A stretch of DNA of 64,000 nt from Berberis thunbergii (taxonomy: Eukaryota > Streptophyta > Magnoliopsida > Ranunculales > Berberidaceae). How positions within the stretch are numbered: the first letter of the stretch is position 1; every line of letters starts with the position of its first letter. Both the position numbers and the translations under genes were made by a program. Below are positions 1 to 12,370 of this stretch, piece by piece. The notes under the pieces are model-generated. The model saw nothing but the letters and a program-made list of their open reading frames with translations. It was not told where the DNA came from and searched no databases. The stretch is from contig QNQO01006979.1 in the NCBI GenBank assembly GCA_003290165.1, positions 434,001 through 498,000 of the forward strand, given 5' to 3'.

Positions 1-519
1 GAAAATTGTACGAAATCTCATAAGTTGCTAAAGGGAACAAATATAGAGACAGGTAAGCCTATCACATGTTTCAAGATATTGCAAAGAATATATGAAACAA
101 CCATCAAAAAAAAAGATAACATGAACCAATCATAAAAGTAGTGGTGTTAAAGAATACGAACAATCATCGCGCACATTATAGTCAGCATTGAAGCGATTTA
201 GGCCGCTTCCATTAATCGCCTTTTAAAACAGTGGCCGCTTACACCTCGACCGCTTAACTAACCCTGTGAGCCTCTACACTTATTTTTTCAAATATAAATT
301 TCTTTTTGAGATTTCAAAAATGATATTACACTGAAAAACGCCTCAAAAGCATCAAGGCCCCAAGACTAATCTATCCCATGAGTTAGCTATCCTCATTGAG
401 TTTTCGAATTTTTAGGGGTATTGGATGTTTTCCTCCCTCCAGACACCTTATGACCCCATATTTTCACCTATTGACAAACAATGTTTATACAAAGATGTAG
501 ACAAAGGAAAGGATGATTT

Positions 520-1200
520 GTTTAAAGATAATGATGATGATGAGATTTGAGATTCGATATTGGGGCTCTTTCATCTCCAATCCCCCATTCTACAAGGTTG
601 CTAGCCTTCCACCCCTTCATCTAATAAAAAATTAAATTGAGCCTTGGTTGGCCATTTAATTCTTCAACTCATTGAAAAACCCATCCCAAGGGTTCTAGCA
701 TACTAGTAATTGAGAAACAAGTGATCAATAGACTCCTCTTCCTCTACTGATTGGGAGTCTGGACACCTCTTTTCTTCAAGTTATCCACTGTTAACGCGTG
801 CGCGCGCAGGGGGATTTAACCCAAATCTTTTTCAGAGCTGAAATTTTTCCAAAGGAGTAGAGCAGGCTTCGTTAATGCTTTCAAACATTTCTTTAACAGA
901 GAACCCCTCTTCCATAACATTTCACAAAATATCACCATTGGTGTCATTATTTGCAAAGCAAAGCGCCAACTCCCCCATCTCCCACTCATTAACATTTCTC
1001 CTCGAATTGAACTTCCAGCATTGTTCATCGTTGTATTGTCCCAAAAGCCCATTTCTTTGCCTCCATGACAATTTTGACGTTCAAGTTGGTAATCTATTCT
1101 CCATTCTTTCAATGATTTCACCCTAATGTGACTTTGCCTTGTGGTGAGGCCCAAGAGGAATGCCAAGATATTTTGTTAAGAGAGTTTTGGAGTCACACCC
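520..1200 (-). mobile_element. LINE (non-LTR retrotransposon) 3' fragment, degenerate
   Basis: Read on the minus strand, this holds broken reading frames typical of plant LINE ORF2. A KYLGIPLG reverse-transcriptase motif lies near 1150-1180. It is followed by a region with WKFNSRRNVNEWEMGEL, and then by a remnant of the zinc-binding domain that follows reverse transcriptase (SIDHLFLNY, near 715-740). Several stop codons and frame changes separate these pieces, so it cannot encode a working protein. One 116-codon open stretch (816-1166) is a chance survivor. It lies in the importin gene's last visible intron, in the same orientation as that gene. Confidence 0.6.
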
Positions 1201-1349
1201 TAAGACTAGAGCTTTGGAGTCGGTGTACATACAATCCTTTTATTTTTGTTTTTCACTCTTCTAAGTTCTAACCCCCTCTTTCTCATACTCATTATGTTTT
1301 CTTTTTCTTTTTTGATTACTTGATCTTCCCTACATTATTGTCAATCTAA

Positions 1350-1618
1350 GGGTGTGTTTGATTTTTGTATTTCATGGAAAATCATAAACATGTTGAGGCA
1401 TAGTGGAAGAGATGAGAGAAAAGAGGGGGTGAGCATGAAATTTGTGACCTTCCACCACAGGATCTTCTCCCAAAATCATGGAAAAAAAAAACTTTCTAGT
1501 GGAAGCTAGGAATATGAAACATAGCTATTTTTAACATCATGTAATTAAAACTTTTCCCAGTTGCTATTTCATCTCCATTATTCTTTGGGTTTTCCATGAA
1601 AAAAAATTCAACACACCC
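1350..1618. mobile_element. PIF/Harbinger MITE
   Basis: A 269 bp element bounded by TAA on both sides (1347-1349 and 1619-1621). Its left end begins GGGTGTGTTTGATTTTTG, and the right end reads as the inverted match GGGTGTGTTGAATTTTTTTT. The 3 bp TAA duplication and GGGTGTGTTTG-type ends are those of PIF/Harbinger MITEs. No coding sequence is present. It sits in an intron of the importin gene. Confidence 0.75.
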
Positions 1619-1997
1619 TAACATATCTTAGGTTCTTAATTCTAGTGGTACGATATGTCACCATATTGGAATGTAATTTTCTTTGTGAAGTTTTTATTTG
1701 TGAGTTTGTGACATGCTTAGATATCACTATTATAACTTACGTTTGCTATTCAAATAGGAAAAATGTGTTTTATTTGCATTTTATAGATATTCTGAGATAT
1801 AATAAATTTTCTAGGTTTTTTTTTAGACCTCTTCACTTGAAGTTCGTGTCACTTCTCACCTAGACGCTATAGAGGTCCTTGCGTTGCCTACATTGGACGA
1901 CACAGCAACTTAACATCAGAGGGAAAAAAAAGCGTTTCATCCCATTCTTCAGGTATCATTCTCAATATATTACATCAAGTCTTATTGTTTAACATAC

Positions 1998-2736
1998 CGT
2001 TTACAGATGCCTCTGAAAGCAGTTCAGAATTCAAACTAGAAACTGCTGCAAGCACTAAAGGATGGCAAGCAAGTGTAGAAGAAGGAATCCTGTAAGCATA
2101 TACAAACAAATCAGTTCCAAAAGTATACTATGAAGCATCTGTCGGGCCAAGGTCTGCATGAATTTTAAAGTGCCCATAGCACGGAGAAGGAAGTACGCAC
2201 AAAACATTTAAGTGCTCAGAGAGCTTCACCAAATTACACCTCTTTTCTGACTAACAATTTTCATCCACATGTTTCCCACACAGGCCAGAGCAAGATTTTC
2301 ATTAATTTTCTCACAGTGAAAATATATTGTCTTCAATTTGCAATGTGACATGGCTTTGGTGGAAAAGCTTGCCCCATGTCAAGCCGGAGCAGTGAGAAAA
2401 TACAGAGAGCTATATAGGTGCATAGAATAATATGCCACACTCAAAAAGCCCAAACTGTAAAACTTCTCTCTAGTATCTGACTAGAAAAATATTGTATTTA
2501 GGAACAACATAAAAGCATAATTAGGAGCACTTACCCATGTCTTAGTCGAAGCCAGGAAGCGAAGGCCTCAAGAACCTACAAGGAAAAGGTAGCTAGTTTT
2601 GAATCCTCCTATAAAACTACAACAATGACAAAACCGTAGTCTAAAAATAAAATTAAGTTACCAGCCATGTGTTTCCTAACAGCCAGTGATAATAACAATA
2701 ACAACAACAACAACAACAATAATAATAATAATAATA

Positions 2737-2776
<40 letters not shown>

Positions 2777-5700
2777 CAAAAAGGTGAAGCACGCAAGCAA
2801 GCAAAAAAAATATGCAATACCACAATGTGAGAGTTCTCAAATTATACGCTTCATTTTTTCATTTTTTTAACTTGTACTTTCTACTTCAAAATTACCAAAG
2901 CAACAATGTCCCCATGCGCCTAAATGTTTTTGGACTTCGAAATCTTTATTAACAGAATGCACAAGTACATATGCTCAAACATTGAGAAATAGCATATGCT
3001 CAAACATAAATTGGGTGGACAGGAGATAATCTGCAAATTAATAAAAATCATAAACGCTGACAGAACAGATCAATTAATATCCAACGAATCAGATAATTGA
3101 AACATATTTTAAAAATTAGATTAAATAAAGCTTTAAGCTAATGATCCAAGCAAAGACTACGCATGGCCAAAATCATGAGTGTGAACACATGCATCCAACG
3201 TCGACACCCTTGGATGCAAATTTGTCAAGGCCTTTACATAACTATGGAATAAAATAAATATCTTTGATTTGGAATTTCTCAATCCGCAGAGGCATAGGTG
3301 TAACTCACAGGACATTTACAAAGAGCAGCCAGACAGCATTTGAGTGAGCTAAAAAGAAACTATCATTCACTGACCAGTTCTGTAATTTTTGAATTAGTGC
3401 ATTACAAGAAAAGACAAATTCCTCAACCTGACTGTTTGCATAGAATCCCATCCCATGGAAAGTAATTATCTTGCAAGAGTGTGATTGTAGTCAACCATAA
3501 GGCTTTTGACAAAATACAGGAATCATATTCCCATGTTTCTCACAAGATCAGATTCAAATAAGCAGCATTTGTTGGTGATGGTGAAGCCTCTTCTCACAAG
3601 GTTATCCACTGTACAGATTTTTCTATTTGCAACTGCCCAAAGAAAAATTTTGCTCTAGGATGAACTTGCTTCATCCAGAAGACTTTGTGGTGAAAGATGG
3701 AATAAAACCTGGTGAGTTGAAGCTAGGATCATTCGCAGAGTTTTAGAATGAGAACTCTCCACTGTGGATGTGCCTTCCTGTTATTCCAAACCACTCATCT
3801 CGCTCTTCAGTAAGATTCACCTCTTTTAATATGTCTATCAATTGCAATAACTGAGGGAATTCAAACTCTCAACCTCCTCTTCTGAGGGCAAGGTTCCAAT
3901 TGGGAGTAGTATTAGTTACTCAGTGAAAGCAATGTGCAACCACAGCTGATTTGTTAAGGGTAAGGTCCCAATTTAGAATTTTTTTTAATTCTTTTTACTC
4001 TAAAGCTCCCACAATTGTTTTTTCCACCCTTAAAGGAGGGTATTGAGGGTTAAAGATGAATGGAAATTGGAAATATATATATATTGTTGCTGCCCAAACA
4101 GTACAATATGCATGATGCATGTGATAGGGCAATGCACATGCAGAACCAATACATGGGGCCAATACATCTCGCAATCGTATTGATATGGTACATATCCTGC
4201 AATAAGGATAATTATGCCAAGGGGCAAAGAATTGGCTCAATTCCATGGTAGTATGCAACAATAAAGTCATACTAAATGATCACACCGAACTTAAAAATTA
4301 AGTTGATTGCCTGAAAAGGCGCAGCTTCGCAACAAAAGAAGTTTGAAGCTTAAGAACTATAACTTTTAGATAAACAGTGTAGAAAAGTAAAGGAAAATAG
4401 ATGTTCATGCGCCTAACAAGGAAACAATAGAAGGATGAAGATATTTTAGATATAAGAACAGAACCGTTAACATTCCAAATTAGTCGAAACACTAAAACAC
4501 TTGCATCTCAAGCACAGAATAACCTATTTATTCTAGAACCCAACTTTTGAAGTTTGATCATACCAATAAAGAGAAGAGAAGGAATATCAAATATTGACAT
4601 TCTTTTCTAAGTAGCAAAACAAGTTAAACCACTTCATGCTCGTTAGTATATACATACATTGTATAGTATACAGTAACAAACATAAGATTACAAGAGGTGG
4701 ATTACCTGTTCTTTGAGCTCATTAAGTCCCAAACAAGCAGTTAGAACATCAAGCGCAATCCCCATCGACAGAATAAGTTCCTTCTCAAACTGACGTCTTC
4801 TTTCTGGACGAGCCGCTATCTTATGGTTGAATGCTTCCTGATTACAAGGAGAATAAAAAATGATAACAGCGTGGCACAAATAAATGGAACTATTTAAAGA
4901 CACTTTCTAAGAGGAGGTCCAAGCTGCAAAGACCATATGAGGAATTCATTTCTCTATATCATACAGTTTCCTACATCGACTATTTAAAAAAGAAGTGCAT
5001 CATAGAGGACCTAGACATGAATAAGTTAAATCGAGTAAGAGAATGGGGGTATCAAATCTTCAACAATGCCACTTGAACTGAATGAAACCCAACTGCTAAC
5101 AGAGTGTAATGCTGCAACCAAATCAAAGACCTCACAGTCACGTGCAGTTTCAGCAGAGAGAAGCAAACCCACTAACAATCAAACAATTTTGTGAGTTGTA
5201 CACTTCCAATTTGTGTACAGTCCAACAAGCAAGTCAGAGGGGGTAGAGGATGATGTAGGTAAAGTGTGAAATAGGGAAAGCAGCATCGAAGACAGAGCTA
5301 TAACACATGGATAAACACAACCAAAAGAAACAGTAATCCACCACCTACATTAGAACATACCTCAGGCAAAACAGTCAGCAGCTCCAAGAAGCTTGTTATA
5401 TATTCTGGGTGAGCATTCATCTCATTCCTAACCCAATTCACAATACCACCATCTCCCCAGTCTTCTACACAAACATGCACAGCCAAAGCTGCCACTGCAA
5501 TGCTAATCTAGAAAAATGTGGCTATTCAGCTCAGCAGAATGCTACTACAATGGACACCAATTGACTAAATTTTTATTTCAAATATACCTGAGTGCGAACT
5601 GTAGAAGGCCCTTTGTGTGATTTTTTTAGCAAGGCCTGCATTCATCACTTTCAAAACTATCAAAATCCACAGATATGAATAAAATAAATGTAAGTAGATC

Positions 5701-8700
5701 TCTAGAAAATAATGTTACAAAAAATAGACTACAAATTATTTCAATCATACAAAATAAAACGAAGGCTTGCAACAGCTTTCGCCTTAATCCTTCAAGATGT
5801 ATTGATGTTGAGGACTAAATTTGTATCCTTAAACTTTATGTAGGTACAAATAATTCTTATTTTTGTAAGGGTGCAATTGGTTGCATGGAATCTATGGGGG
5901 ACCACTTGCGTTTAATACAAATTTGATCAAAATGCATGGATGCTACATTTTGATTAAAGGTGGGTATAGAACTCCCGTGAAACATGAAAATCCCAACACC
6001 TTACTCCCCCTCCCCCCCAAGAATTAAAGTCAGATTTCATGGAAATTCAACTCCCAATCTTTGACCATAATCTTTTAATCAAATTGCCTTAAACACAAAT
6101 GGTCCCCCACATAGATTTCATGGTATTGAATTTCATGCAACCAAACACACCCTAAAATGAATTGTCTATGCCACAATTTAAATATCTAACAATATGCACG
6201 ATGCAATACTTGACGTGTATCATATCTAAGCCTCATCGATGCATATGTATCGTCCTCCTGCAAGTGACGTGCATGAATGGATTGATGATAGGCAATAGGT
6301 TCCTTCTATGTGTTACACAAGTAATATTTCAAGGGACGTGTTTTGGGGACCTCCTTGCTTGAATAAGGCTTATTTATGCCTTTTATAATTTTAAACATAT
6401 AATATATGTTTTTGTATCTTACAATACACGATACATCATGGAGCCTTTTTATCGAACTCATGTTCAATCTCAATGTCCATCCAGAATGCACAATGAGGTA
6501 GATGAGCACGAGCATTGTGACTATAAAAATTCTTATAACATGTAATCCAAATCTTTTAGGGCTGAAAAAAAAAACCGATTAAACAGACCAAACCGATCAA
6601 AACCGAACCAATTGGTTCGGTTCGTTTCAGTTTTAAAAAATTCAAAACCGAAGTGGTCGGCTTGATTTTCGGTTTCTATGTGATTTTAACCGACCAAATC
6701 GAACCGACCAGATATATATATTTATATAAAAATAATATAATATGTTTAAAACAGTCGGTCGGTTAGGTTTTGATATGTTTTAGTCGGTTCGGTTACGGTT
6801 TGCATAAATTAGAATCGGATCAATTTTGTTAATGATCGCTTCGGTTTGAAAATTTTGAAACTGAACCGTCAATTTGGTTTTCAACCCTAAAATCTTTAAA
6901 TGGTTCCATTGACGTTGAAGAGATTAATATGAAATGATAGAAGATAGTGCACTAAACATAATGTTCATTTTCTCAAAAGTTAATGAGGAATACACATTAA
7001 AAGAAATAACAACAATAATAACACTAATAATAATAATTTTTAAATCATGCCAGCATGCCTTTTACAAAGATAAGGTGAGTGTACAGTCGATACCATCTAT
7101 TTGGAATTTTTTTTTATTTGATAGGAAAAACAAGAAACTCTTCATTTCATAACAAAAAAGAACGATGTTCAGTGATAGATGGAATCACTTGAACAGAACA
7201 TACAAAGACATAGCACATTATCTAGTTGCTAACAATGAACGCATCCAGCAAAAATAAACTTATCCAAGTCTCAAAGGTGATCCCTTTAATTACATCTCTA
7301 CTAGCCCCTCCCCAGTTCCAAATCAAAGCTTTTGTACTGATGATCACTTGGTCTGATTGCTTTGCACTATTATGAAAAGCTCCGCTGTTCCTATCGTTCC
7401 ATAAAAACCACAAATAAAATGAGGCAAGATTGTCCATAACCATTCTCCAAGAGGTAAAGTCAAATGGAGTCTATTCAAATTTTCAAGCCATGAGATGAGA
7501 GAGACATTGAATGGTCTGATGGTGCAGAAGTAATTTAAGAAAGTTGATCACAATCTCGTAGCAAAATCACATTGGATCAGGCAATGATCAATAGATTTTG
7601 AAGCTGTCACACACAAATGGCAAGTTGGAATGGACTGAATGCCACTTCTAAGCACGCTGTTAAAAAGTAACAAGCTGATCTTCGGAGGCAAATGTTTGAG
7701 CCTCTTTTTTTTGTGAAGAGTGAAGGAAGGTTTCTAAATATAGATGTTTTGGTGTCTAGGGAGAAATTCAAAGAAGGATCGGAGTGTAAAACCTTTGGAA
7801 TCCATATTCCAAATGAGTTCACCATCATTTTGATTATGGAAATTGCTGAACTTCCCACTTGTTCGCACCTCTTCAAGAGAACAAATTCCAGCCAGGCAGA
7901 TGATCTTGATTCTTGAAGAACTTTGCTACTTTTGCAGACATTTGGTTTGAGAGATTGTAGACTAAGGGGAAGGCTTCTTTGGAAGATTGATTGTCAATCC
8001 AAGTGTCTTCCCAAAAAGCAGTTCTTTGATGTTCTTGATTAGCAGTTCAAAGCTGAAGTGGCTTTCACCTTTCATGCATAAGATCAAAACCCTTTAGGAT
8101 ACATATGCTGACACGCTTGATGAATTTCATACTCAAACAGATCATGATAGAATAAACATTGATTTCCGTATAGATAAACAGATTAAAAATTTTACACAGG
8201 TTGCATTTCAATATCTTTATGAAAACTAAACTGTTTGAGGGTAACACAAGAATAGTTTACTCTATTGCAACCCTAGCATGCAACACTCATACACGCCGCA
8301 TGCACATATGTAAAATCAGTTATTTGATCAGCATGGTCTTAGTCGTTCCCAACCAAACCATATACTATAACTCTTCTAACCTTGGCGTGAGGTCAGATTT
8401 CGCCCTACCTCAGATGCAACAATAACTTCGAAAATTACTTGCTTTTAGAAAGAAAAAGAAAAACCAACACAACAATTTTCTTCCATCCAACCAGTTCATT
8501 TGAAGATGTTGACCAACTGACTTTTCACAGCGAGGCAAAAGGCCGAAGTCCACTTTAACCATAGTGATCTGAATCAGCAACATTTTCCAATAGAAATCTG
8601 ACACGACAATTTTCTATGGCAGAGAACGCCCATCTAATTTCCAATAAAAGTAATTTAGTTTAAAGTTGTAATGGTCACTTACATTTAGGGAATCACGCAA

Positions 8701-10310
8701 TTGTTTAAAAGCTTCAGAAGGTAATTCTTCGAAATCTTTTTGCACCTGTAAATCAAAAAACACTACAAGAATAAACATCAACACCCAACAAAGATGCTAA
8801 CAAGAATGAAATAAGAAGAAAACCATTGTTTTAAAAGGCGATTGATGCAAAGCGATTAAAAATCGCTTCAAGACATATGAGCTGAATGTTGAATGTTGGC
8901 TTCAGTCATACAAGTTGAATATTCGCTTCAGTACGCATTAATGCGCACGATGATTATTCTTATTCTTTAACACCTCAACTAATTTTATGGTTGGTTTCAT
9001 GTTATCTTTATTATTGATGATTGTTATATTTTTTTTCCAATTTGTTTATCACTCGCATAATACATGTGCGGTTGGCACTCCATATGCACTTTTTCCTGCT
9101 AATTATCATGCACTGGACACCCTCACCACCATCCGCACCGTTGCCCTCAATCAGTTCCATACAAAAATCATATTTTAGAATGGAAATTAAACTTTTTGAA
9201 GTGCAAGCCTATTTTACGGTAAAAATACTATTTTTTTAGAGTCAAACTCGATTAAAATTAGAATCGATTGAATATTCAGGATCTTTGTTTGAATGTTCAT
9301 TAATGTTCGTTCGTTTCTTTGAAAAATATTATACTTAGGCATGAAAATATTAAAAAATACTTGTATGTCTTAATAATAAAATACATATTTTTGAAATTGT
9401 AGGGTATTCCCCTTGCCGTTAGCACTTCACATATTTTTTTTCTAAATATCATATACTTAACACCTCCGCTACCATCCCCACTTTCGCCTTCAATCAGGTT
9501 TGAAGTGCAAGCTAATTGGTAAAATTATGTGTTGTAAACTTTACGATTAAACTAAATCAAAATTTGAATTAGTTGGGGAAAATTTTATATCCCGAGAGTG
9601 AGTTCTCCCCAAACTTTTATTCATTTTATTTGCCCTTGTACATGTTTCACAATTACAAACATGCCACTTTAGAGAATGAATTTCAATCTTCAACCACTTC
9701 CCCAACTCTCAATCTTAGACATCTTTTATCTCTAACTCCTTATGAATAGTGTAACACCTAGCTTATTTATAAAATAGATACTAAATTGTTTTCATCAATT
9801 TTCTTTTCCTGAAAAGTCGAGGCCTATGCCTTGTTCCGTATCAATGCGCTGCTTCACATTGAGAAAAGCCTACTAGAAAACGTTTTTTAAAACATTGAGA
9901 AAAAGAAAAAAGCGCCATACCTTGCTTCTAAGAGTTTGAGAACAAAAGATGAGAGTTTCTTGATTGCTAGTAGGGTCGTGAAGCAAATTATCAGCCACCT
10001 GTACCATAACAGTTAGTAATCAAGAATCCGTTAGAGCTCAAAATCAAACCTCGAAGAAGAAAAGTAGTCAAAATCAATCGCATACAGGGGTTTCTTCAAT
10101 GATAGAGCTCGTGGTTTTAAAGATCCATCCGATTCAAATTCGCACTGTGATTCAAATTCAAATTCAAATTGTTGATACCTGCCAAGCATCGAGGGTCCGC
10201 TGGAAATCTTGAAGCCATTGGTCAGCTTGCCTCTGAACTGAATCATCGGGGTGATGGTAGAGAGCGTTTAGGGCTTCTTTCACAGTGTTCTGCAACTCCA
10301 AAGATTCCAT
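1998..10310 (-). CDS. MOS14: Transportin MOS14 / transportin-3 (importin-beta family), 5' part only
   Basis: This is a nuclear import receptor of the importin-beta family. MOS14 and TNPO3 carry SR splicing factors into the nucleus in a Ran-GTP dependent way. Eight exons can be read: 10310-10179, 9998-9921, 8745-8683, 5635-5588, 5507-5361, 4837-4706, 2575-2535 and 2089-1998. All junctions are GT-AG and phases agree, giving about 222 residues from MESLELQNTVKEAL through DWGDGGIVNW, HKIAARPERRRQFEKEL, FASWLRLRHGIP and LACHPLVLAA. These match the N-terminal quarter of MOS14 (about 960 residues) nearly position by position, including the exportin-1/importin-beta-like HEAT repeats. The ATG at 10310 is the family start. 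The last visible exon ends in phase 1 at 1998 (donor GTATG); no further exon is found before position 1, so the gene continues off the left edge. Introns are long and filled with transposon remnants, but the visible exons are intact. Confidence 0.92.
2689..2774. repeat. Palindromic trinucleotide microsatellite
   Basis: AAC repeats pass into an AAT block, which switches at about 2738 to an ATT block of similar length. The AAT and ATT halves are inverted copies of each other, so the tract can fold into a near-perfect AT hairpin. It lies in an importin intron between the exons at 2575 and 4706. Confidence 0.9.
5869..6152. mobile_element. PIF/Harbinger MITE
   Basis: A 284 bp element flanked by TAA (5866-5868 and 6153-6155). 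The left end is GGGTGCAATTGGTTGCATGG, and the right end read inward is GGGTGTGTTTGGTTGCATG. These ends match the 5.9 kb Harbinger element at 10619-16512, so this is probably an internally deleted relative. It lies in the importin intron between exons 8683 and 5635. Confidence 0.85.
6557..6889. mobile_element. hAT-type MITE
   Basis: A 333 bp non-coding element starting TAGGGCTGAAAA and ending TTTTCAACCCTA. It is flanked by a perfect 8 bp duplication AAATCTTT (6549-6556 and 6890-6897). The 8 bp duplication and TAGGG/CCCTA ends indicate hAT. The interior is built from short words such as ggttcggttcg and aaccgaacc in both orientations, as in the larger hAT-like elements further right. Confidence 0.85.
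7200..8050 (-). mobile_element. LINE 3' fragment with reverse-transcriptase zinc-binding domain
   Basis: On the minus strand the translation gives the C-terminal part of a plant LINE ORF2: a CHLCVTASKSIDHCLIQCDF zinc-binding motif (about 7570-7640), then FYLWFLWNDRNSGAFHNS (7350-7440), the usual LW..RN motif at the ORF end. Frames are broken between these parts. It lies in the importin intron between exons 8683 and 5635, in the gene's own orientation. A T-rich stretch on the plus strand near 7100-7120 could be the remnant of its poly-A tail. Confidence 0.65.
8746..9920. other. Importin intron 2, no gene recognised
   Basis: Intronic sequence between importin exons 2 and 3. The only thing noted is a stretch at 8826-8870 that repeats 180-230 in inverted orientation (19 of 20 bases agree in the best part). 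No coding potential is seen. Short open frames at 8987-9239 have no family resemblance. Confidence 0.5.
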
Positions 10311-10615
10311 GCTTGAATCGAGAGAGCCCGACTAGCCTCTGGAGAAGAGGACGAAGAGATTCAGGGATCGGTTCGTGTTTTTGGTTTTTTGAGATTTTCA
10401 CAACAAGGGTTTCGCGCCAGCCCCACTCTCTCTCTCTCTCTAAGCTTCTGTCTTTCTGGACAAACCGGAAAGTAGAGAAAGTCATGTTCTGTCCACTGAT
10501 TGACGGATGAGAGAGATTGAGTTGTCATGTCCTTGAGAACATCAAGGATGATACTTCAACCACCCCCCTCCAAAAAAAATATTTAGTCATGGACCCGAGG
10601 TAATTTGTAGTGTAC
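10311..10615 (-). promoter_or_regulatory. 5' UTR and proximal promoter region of the importin gene
   Basis: This is the gap between the importin ATG and the left target duplication of the Harbinger element. It contains a (CT)n tract at about 10425-10441, read as a GA tract in the gene's sense strand, which is common in plant 5' leaders. No TATA box stands out. The Harbinger insertion begins about 310 bp upstream of the start codon, so only a short native promoter remains next to the gene. Confidence 0.5.
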
Positions 10616-10797
10616 TAAGGGTGTGTTTGGTTGCATCCATTCCATGGGAATAAGAATCCTATTCCCACTTAGAATAGCATTAAGGGTGTTTGTTTAAGAG
10701 TTTACTGGTGGGTGAGAGATGCCAGCACGTGCCGCATATTCCCACCTTTGATGGGACTCGTACGCCTCGGCTCACCCAGGGAAAGTTTTTGGCGACC

Positions 10798-11250
10798 CTA
10801 AAATCTCTCGATTCTTCCCTCATCAGCCAAAATCTCTCGATTCTTCCCTCATCAGCCTCGCCTCTCTTCACATCAACTGAAGAAGTTTTTGCAAAAACAT
10901 CAGGTATGTCTCTCGTCTTCATCCCTCTCTATTTCTCGATCTCTACATGTTAAATCTCTCCACTGATCTCTCTACCGATCTCAGCTGGTGGTGTACTGGT
11001 GGTGTTGATGGAGGAGTTGAGAATCGAAGAGGAGCATAAGAGACTCACGAAGATCTCGTTCTCCTCGTCTCTGTGAAGGGCTGATCGAAGATCTCTTCTT
11101 CTCCATCGCATCAGAGGCTCGATCTCACCTCTTTCGAATATCTCTCATCTCTGCGATCTCCTCTCCTCCTCTGTGATCTCATCTCCGCGATCTCCTCTCC
11201 TCCTCTGTGACTCCATCGCATCAGAGACTCACGAATACCTCTGTGAGTTC
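10798..11250 (+). repeat. CT-rich segment with direct repeats inside the Harbinger element
   Basis: A unit of about 29 bp containing aatctctcgattcttccc occurs twice in tandem at 10800-10857. Further on, gatctcctctcctcctctg occurs twice (11155-11210), and catcagag(a/g)ctc(a/g) recurs. It looks like a 5' leader of a plant gene, possibly part of captured host DNA, but no coding region can be assigned. Confidence 0.5.
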
Positions 11251-12370
11251 ATCTCTTTCAGTTCAATGAATTCCATTTTTTATTTTGTAATGTACAAGTA
11301 TTTACCACAGATCTGATCATGGGTATGTTAGAAATTTTCAGTATGGAACATTGAACATGAACAACAGTACAGAAAATTTTGGTTAACTGTGTTTATGTGA
11401 TCTTGGGTTTTGATTCTATGTTTTCATTTGTTTTGGAAGAAATAGATTTGGTTTGATATTTACCTTGGCGAATAATGACTATGGTGTGTGATTTTGTTAG
11501 GAGGATTGGATTGCATGAAACTTTTGGGTTTTTTTTTTCTTTTGAACTGATTTTGGTGTTTTGTTTTTGTAGATTTTATTTCTGGGCTTTCCAGTTCCAA
11601 GAGCAAAATTTGGGAGTTATTATTCTCTTCCTGATTTGAAGGAAAGGTAAATTTTGAACAAATTCATTGTTTTTTTTTTTTACTGTGGGTTGGTTTGCTT
11701 TATCATTTCATATAATGATCACAATGGGTATTGGTTTCTCTTTATGGGGTTGAGATCCCTGGTCTTTTCTCTCATTTCATTGATTATGATCATTTCGTGC
11801 TTTTCCTCTTGGATTGGAAGAGTTTTTAATTTTTTTCATTGATTAAGAGAAATGGGTTTTTATGGAATTCCTTTATGGTTGAAGAAGTATGGCAATGATT
11901 GAATGTTTTGGTCTTATGGACTTGTATTGTATGCATTTTGAGTGGTTTTATTGCTCATTTTTGTTCAAGAAACCCCATAATTGAGATGATTAATTTTTTA
12001 CAAATGAGGTAGTTCAATAGTTCCTGGTTTTCTTTATAGTCTGTGTGATGTATAGAAACCCGTAGGCAGATCAATTCCGGGGGTTTTATGAAGCAAAGGT
12101 ATTAAGAGAAGAAATTATACGAACTTGGCATTAATTTGTGGGTATGTTATGTAGACAAGAGTTCCCATCACTTGTGGAAAAGCAATACTGATCACACTCT
12201 AGACTCACTCATTCAACAATCCCACTGCCTATATTTCTTCATTCTCATCAGTCAATCACAAAATTTAGATCAAGTTAGCATGCAAAATCATGTTTTAGTA
12301 CTTGGTATGGGTTTCACTGGATGGGTTGTGTAAAATCATGTTGGGTTGTTGTATCATGGTCTAAACCACA

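Noticed and set aside
10169..10510. 113-codon plus-strand open frame
   Set aside because: Antisense shadow of importin exon 1 and its leader; the minus-strand reading matches a known family.
10682..10720. A second Harbinger-like terminus (taagggtgtttgtttaag) just inside the left end
   Set aside because: No matching inverted end was found in the element; it may be a subterminal repeat.
12136..12333. 65-codon plus-strand frame upstream of the PUT fragment
   Set aside because: No resemblance to the transporter N-terminus or any family; likely intronic or leader sequence.
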